This document shows, in pieces, positions 61,640 to 64,000 of a stretch of 64,000 nt of DNA. A model generated the notes under the pieces. The model searched no databases. It saw only the letters and a list, made by a program, of their open reading frames with translations, and was not told the origin of the DNA. A program made the translations under genes and the position numbers. Position 1 is the stretch's first letter. Each line of letters starts with the position of its first letter. Source of the DNA: Saccharofermentans sp. (GTDB lineage: Bacteria > Bacillota > Clostridia > Saccharofermentanales > Saccharofermentanaceae); NCBI GenBank assembly GCA_016292215.1, contig JAEFBB010000005.1, forward strand, positions 24,154-88,153, in the 5' to 3' direction.

Positions 61640-62617
61640 TTATTTCTTCTCGGGATCAAAATTGGCCAGAGGGTTGCTCTCTATCGCACGATGGAGAGCT
61701 TCATCATCCACATGCGTATAGATCTGGGTAGTGGAGACGCTCTGGTGTCCCAAGATAAGCTGAAGATTTCTTATATCGACTTTGCCGTACTTATACATAA
61801 GAGTAGCGGCCGTATGTCTTAGCTTATGCACGGAGTAGACTCTGGTATCTATTCCTGCCTCTTCAAGAAGGCGCTTTATCGTTATCTGGATCATGTCGTC
61901 TGATATTCTTGTGCCGCGCTTGGACACGAACAGCGCTTTTTCTGCAGAGGGCTTTATCTTCAGCGAAGCTCTCTTGTTCATCCAGTCATCGAGAGCTTCA
62001 AGGCATGCATCGTTAAGATAGATCGTACGTTCCTTATTACCTTTACCGATAACAGTGAGGGTAGTGCCGTGAATGTCATTTATATTGATGCCTCTGAGCT
62101 CGGAAAGACGCATGCCGCAGTTAAGGAAGAGCGTGAGCATGCAGTAATCGCGCTCGTTGGATTCCTTGGGTGAATCGTAAGCGGCCTTAAGGAGTTCCTG
62201 GCTCTGCTCAAGAGTTAGATATTTGGGCATACGCTTGCCGATCTTCGGCGTCTCGATGTCGTATGCGGGATTGTTGTCGATAAGTCTTTTCTTCGAATGA
62301 AGGTATTTGAAGAAACTCTTAAGGGATGCGATGTGCCTTGCTCTTGCGGAGTTGGACTGTTTTCTGGATCTTGAGAGCCAGATAACAAATGCAAGAAGGT
62401 CATCGGTGGTTACCTTGTTGAGGAGCTTTGCGTCGATATCTGATATGTCGATCTCTTCTAACGGTGTGTCCTGTGGGACCAGGCTTCTGTCGAGTTTTAA
62501 GAACCTCGCGAAAAGGATGAGGTCATAGCGGTATTCCTTGACTGTGTTTTCCGAGCGTCCGAGAGCAGCTTCCATATAGCTCAGATAATTCTCAAGAAGC
62601 GGAAATGTGGGCGTCAT
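61640..62617 (-). CDS. Tyrosine recombinase/integrase, XerC/XerD-like
   Basis: The 325-residue protein has an N-terminal core-binding domain (LLENYLSYMEAALGRSENTV start) and the catalytic R...K...HxxR...H...Y set: NCGMRLSELRG (Arg), HKLRHTAATLM (His-Arg) and LGHQSVSTTQIYTHV (His and Tyr). These enzymes cut and rejoin DNA, in XerC/D for chromosome dimer resolution. No phage genes, direct att-like repeats or tRNA lie at its ends. A Xer-type housekeeping role is more likely than mobility. AAAAGGAGGT lies 11 bases before the start on the minus strand. Confidence 0.88.
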   Translation of the reverse strand: MTPTFPLLENYLSYMEAALGRSENTVKEYRYDLILFARFLKLDRSLVPQDTPLEEIDISDIDAKLLNKVTTDDLLAFVIWLSRSRKQSNSARARHIASLKSFFKYLHSKKRLIDNNPAYDIETPKIGKRMPKYLTLEQSQELLKAAYDSPKESNERDYCMLTLFLNCGMRLSELRGININDIHGTTLTVIGKGNKERTIYLNDACLEALDDWMNKRASLKIKPSAEKALFVSKRGTRISDDMIQITIKRLLEEAGIDTRVYSVHKLRHTAATLMYKYGKVDIRNLQLILGHQSVSTTQIYTHVDDEALHRAIESNPLANFDPEKK

Positions 62618-62741
62618 AAAGCTCTGGGACCTCCTTTTCGTGTATTCGGTATAATTATATTACAAATATCCGGAATCAAGTGTTTATGAGCGGATAATAA
62701 TGCTAAAGTGTATTGGAAATATTAATTAAAAGGCGGCAGAT

Positions 62742-63689
62742 ATGATCTTATCTAATGAAGAACTTAAGAAGATATATTTCGGAGCTTATGAATTCGAAGA
62801 GACTCCTGACGGATACCTTAAGGCTAACCAGTATTCAAAAGCGCAGATGGATTATTTCAGGGGAGCTCTGGAGATGTGGTATGAGAGGTGCGACGCTTCC
62901 ACCGCAAAGACCATAGAGCTTAGAACTGATGCTTCGAAGATATCTTTTGACTACAAGTTCTTGTGGAGATGTTCGGAGGATTCCGTCGAGCTCTATGTGG
63001 ACGGCCTTGCACATCAGATCAGTTACGTTAAGGACATGAACGAAGAGGGAAGACTTGAGTTCTCTCTTCCTGAAGGAGTGCACGATGTTGTCATCTATCT
63101 TGCAGCAGATGCGACGCTCGTTATAAAGGATTTTTCTATTGATTCTTCTTATGAGATACCCGTAAAGGATACCAAAGTCCTCTGGCTCGGTGATTCGATC
63201 ACTCAGGGCTACGGACCTCTGCGTTCATCTGAGACCTATGTCAGCATAGCCAACCGCGAGCTTAACTGGGACATAATAAACCAGGGAATAGGCGGATATA
63301 TCTACGATAAGAAGTCGCTCATGAAGATGCCAGGATACGATCCGGACAAGATCGTTGTCGCTTTGGGCACAAATCAGTACGGTGACGGACCTGAAGCTGT
63401 TGAGGAATACTATGAGACACTTAGCGGCATCTACGGCACGGAAAAGCCCGTCCTCTGCATCTCTCCTATCTGGAGGGGTGATAACATCGAAGCTATTCCT
63501 GTCTTTTACGCCTTCTGTGATAAGGTAAAGGCGATCGCAGGCAGATATCCCAACATCACGGTGATTGACGGACTTAACCTCGTTCCACACCTTGAAGAGT
63601 ACTATATTGATAATCTTCACCCCAACTGCCTGGGAACTGAGACCTATGCCGCTAATCTCGTAAAGGAGATCAGAAAGGCAGGGTTCTGA
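62742..63689 (+). CDS. SGNH/GDSL hydrolase with N-terminal beta-domain
   Basis: The 315-residue protein has an N-terminal domain of about 140 residues and a C-terminal SGNH esterase: LGDSITQGYG (Ser), NQGIGGY, GTNQYGDG and NLHPNCLGT (catalytic Asp-His near residue 290). The arrangement resembles CE2/CE3-like carbohydrate acetyl-esterases, but without a signal peptide, so it may deacetylate imported sugars. RBS AAAGGCGG is weak. It starts divergently from the recombinase gene. Confidence 0.85.
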   Translation: MILSNEELKKIYFGAYEFEETPDGYLKANQYSKAQMDYFRGALEMWYERCDASTAKTIELRTDASKISFDYKFLWRCSEDSVELYVDGLAHQISYVKDMNEEGRLEFSLPEGVHDVVIYLAADATLVIKDFSIDSSYEIPVKDTKVLWLGDSITQGYGPLRSSETYVSIANRELNWDIINQGIGGYIYDKKSLMKMPGYDPDKIVVALGTNQYGDGPEAVEEYYETLSGIYGTEKPVLCISPIWRGDNIEAIPVFYAFCDKVKAIAGRYPNITVIDGLNLVPHLEEYYIDNLHPNCLGTETYAANLVKEIRKAGF

Positions 63690-63798
63690 CGGTTTTTAAG
63701 CGTTTTGTTAAAATGGTACAAATCTAACATAGCAAATTGGCTTAAAAGACCTGCATTTGTTGACTATTACCAATTATTTGTTATTTCATTTTTCGCAC

Positions 63799-63827
63799 TT
63801 GTTATATAAAAGGTGTTGTGCTAATAT
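63799..63827 (+). promoter_or_regulatory. Promoter of the aspartate-semialdehyde dehydrogenase gene
   Basis: TTGTTA (63799-63804), spacer 17, TAATAT (63822-63827), so transcription should begin near 63834. Confidence 0.7.
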
Positions 63828-63834
63828 GTGTTTG

Positions 63835-63899
63835 CTCGAAAGACAAATGTACGCGGTACGCGGACAGACGAGTTAAAAATACCACGGTGAAAGCCCGTG
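63835..63899 (+). promoter_or_regulatory. Hairpin leader upstream of asd
   Basis: The predicted leader starts with a nested stem: CTCG (63835-63838) pairs with CGAG (63869-63872), and inside it TGT-A-CGCG pairs with CGCG-G-ACA. A second hairpin CACGG/CCGTG (63883-63899) comes next. It is shorter than a lysine riboswitch and does not match one. It is a candidate regulatory RNA. Confidence 0.45.
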
Positions 63900-63922
63900 A
63901 AGAGACAATGGAGTATTTAGAA

Positions 63923-64000
63923 ATGGAACAGAAACTGAAAGTCGGCATTATCGGAGCTACAGGTTATGTCGGACAAAGATTTATCACACTTCTCGCAGAC
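63923..64000 (+). CDS. asd: Aspartate-semialdehyde dehydrogenase, N-terminal part (runs off the window)
   Basis: The frame from ATG 63923 begins MEQKLKVGIIGATGYVGQRF. The nucleotide loop GATGYVGQRF with Gln-Arg-Phe points to aspartate-semialdehyde dehydrogenase of the archaeal/fungal-like type; the related ArgC has GATGYxGxEL. GGAG at 63910-63913 suits ATG 63923; ATG 63908 is in frame and earlier. Asd makes the branch-point intermediate of lysine, threonine and methionine synthesis. The 3' end is outside the window. Confidence 0.8.
   Translation, partial: MEQKLKVGIIGATGYVGQRFITLLAD

Noticed and set aside
61640..62617. Tyrosine recombinase as a marker of an integrated mobile element
   Set aside because: No phage or conjugation genes, att-like repeats or neighbouring tRNA were found; its motifs fit XerC/XerD-like housekeeping enzymes.
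63835..63900. Lysine riboswitch before asd
   Set aside because: The leader is only about 65-90 bases long and lacks the multi-helix L-box core.

Overview
The window reads as a chromosomal segment of an anaerobic, low-to-mid GC Firmicute of class Clostridia. The basis is the SRP/ribosome operon order ylxM-ffh-rpsP-khpA-rimM ... trmD-rplS-rbgA-rnhB, the infC-rpmI-rplT unit with an attenuator leader, strong GGAGG ribosome binding sites, a paired glgC/glgD glycogen synthesis system, a 2-oxoacid:ferredoxin oxidoreductase, a ClpE-type ATPase and an ECF vitamin transporter. The family is not decided by sequence alone; a gut or rumen relative of Oscillospirales/Saccharofermentanales is a guess. Almost all genes are on the + strand.

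Layout. 1-1445: end of a polysaccharide locus (gene fragment and flippase). 1545-4228: four-subunit 2-oxoacid:ferredoxin oxidoreductase. 4492-5909: ECF S component and a divergent type III pantothenate kinase. 5984-6517 (minus): YfcE-like phosphodiesterase. 6818-15145: glycogen operon glgB-glgC-glgD-glgA plus a GH13 enzyme; GlgB and GlgA carry long Lys/Ala-rich tails. 15280-16419: CapA-like lipoprotein. 16453-21107: purine genes purE, purF (glutaminase site lost), purN, a PurO-type IMP cyclohydrolase and a stand-alone AICAR transformylase. 21187-25931: coiled-coil membrane protein, tRNA-Thr, orphan solute-binding lipoprotein, a GNAT-Ogt fusion, flavin reductase, NUDIX. 25993-27085: AT-rich acyltransferase with a homopolymer frameshift at its start.

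27175-39835 is the SRP/ribosome operon, split between rimM and trmD by five overlapping genes (glycosyltransferase, NAD-dependent reductase, MBL-fold hydrolase, adenylate-forming enzyme, KAS III-like synthase) and a His/Ser-rich TPM-domain membrane protein. The enzyme set resembles the acyl-condensing, ligase and reductase logic of ole-type lipid pathways and is the best candidate here for an undescribed biosynthetic system. 40147-41267: infC (apparent ATC start), rpmI, rplT. 41373-43660: TrmH-family methyltransferase and citrate synthase, followed by tRNA-Glu. 43897-49343: uvrA coupled to clpE. 49456-51972 (minus): Pro/Ala-rich single-pass membrane protein. 52138-52334: tRNA-Leu and initiator tRNA-Met. 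52489-57304: three coupled membrane-protein genes led by a 1028-residue protein that joins two extracytoplasmic modules to an MFS core and a Gln-rich tail. 57439-60798: iron alcohol dehydrogenase, Gfo/Idh/MocA oxidoreductase, nitroreductase, flavodoxin-family protein. 60857-63689: membrane protein, tyrosine recombinase (minus), SGNH hydrolase. 63923 to the end: start of an aspartate-semialdehyde dehydrogenase behind a hairpin leader.

Low-complexity tails recur across unrelated proteins: Lys/Ala in GlgB and GlgA, Glu/Lys/Ala/Pro in the 21187 protein, Pro/Ala/Lys in the 49456 protein, and Gln/Pro/Tyr in the TPM and MFS proteins. No CRISPR array, IS element or prophage was seen.
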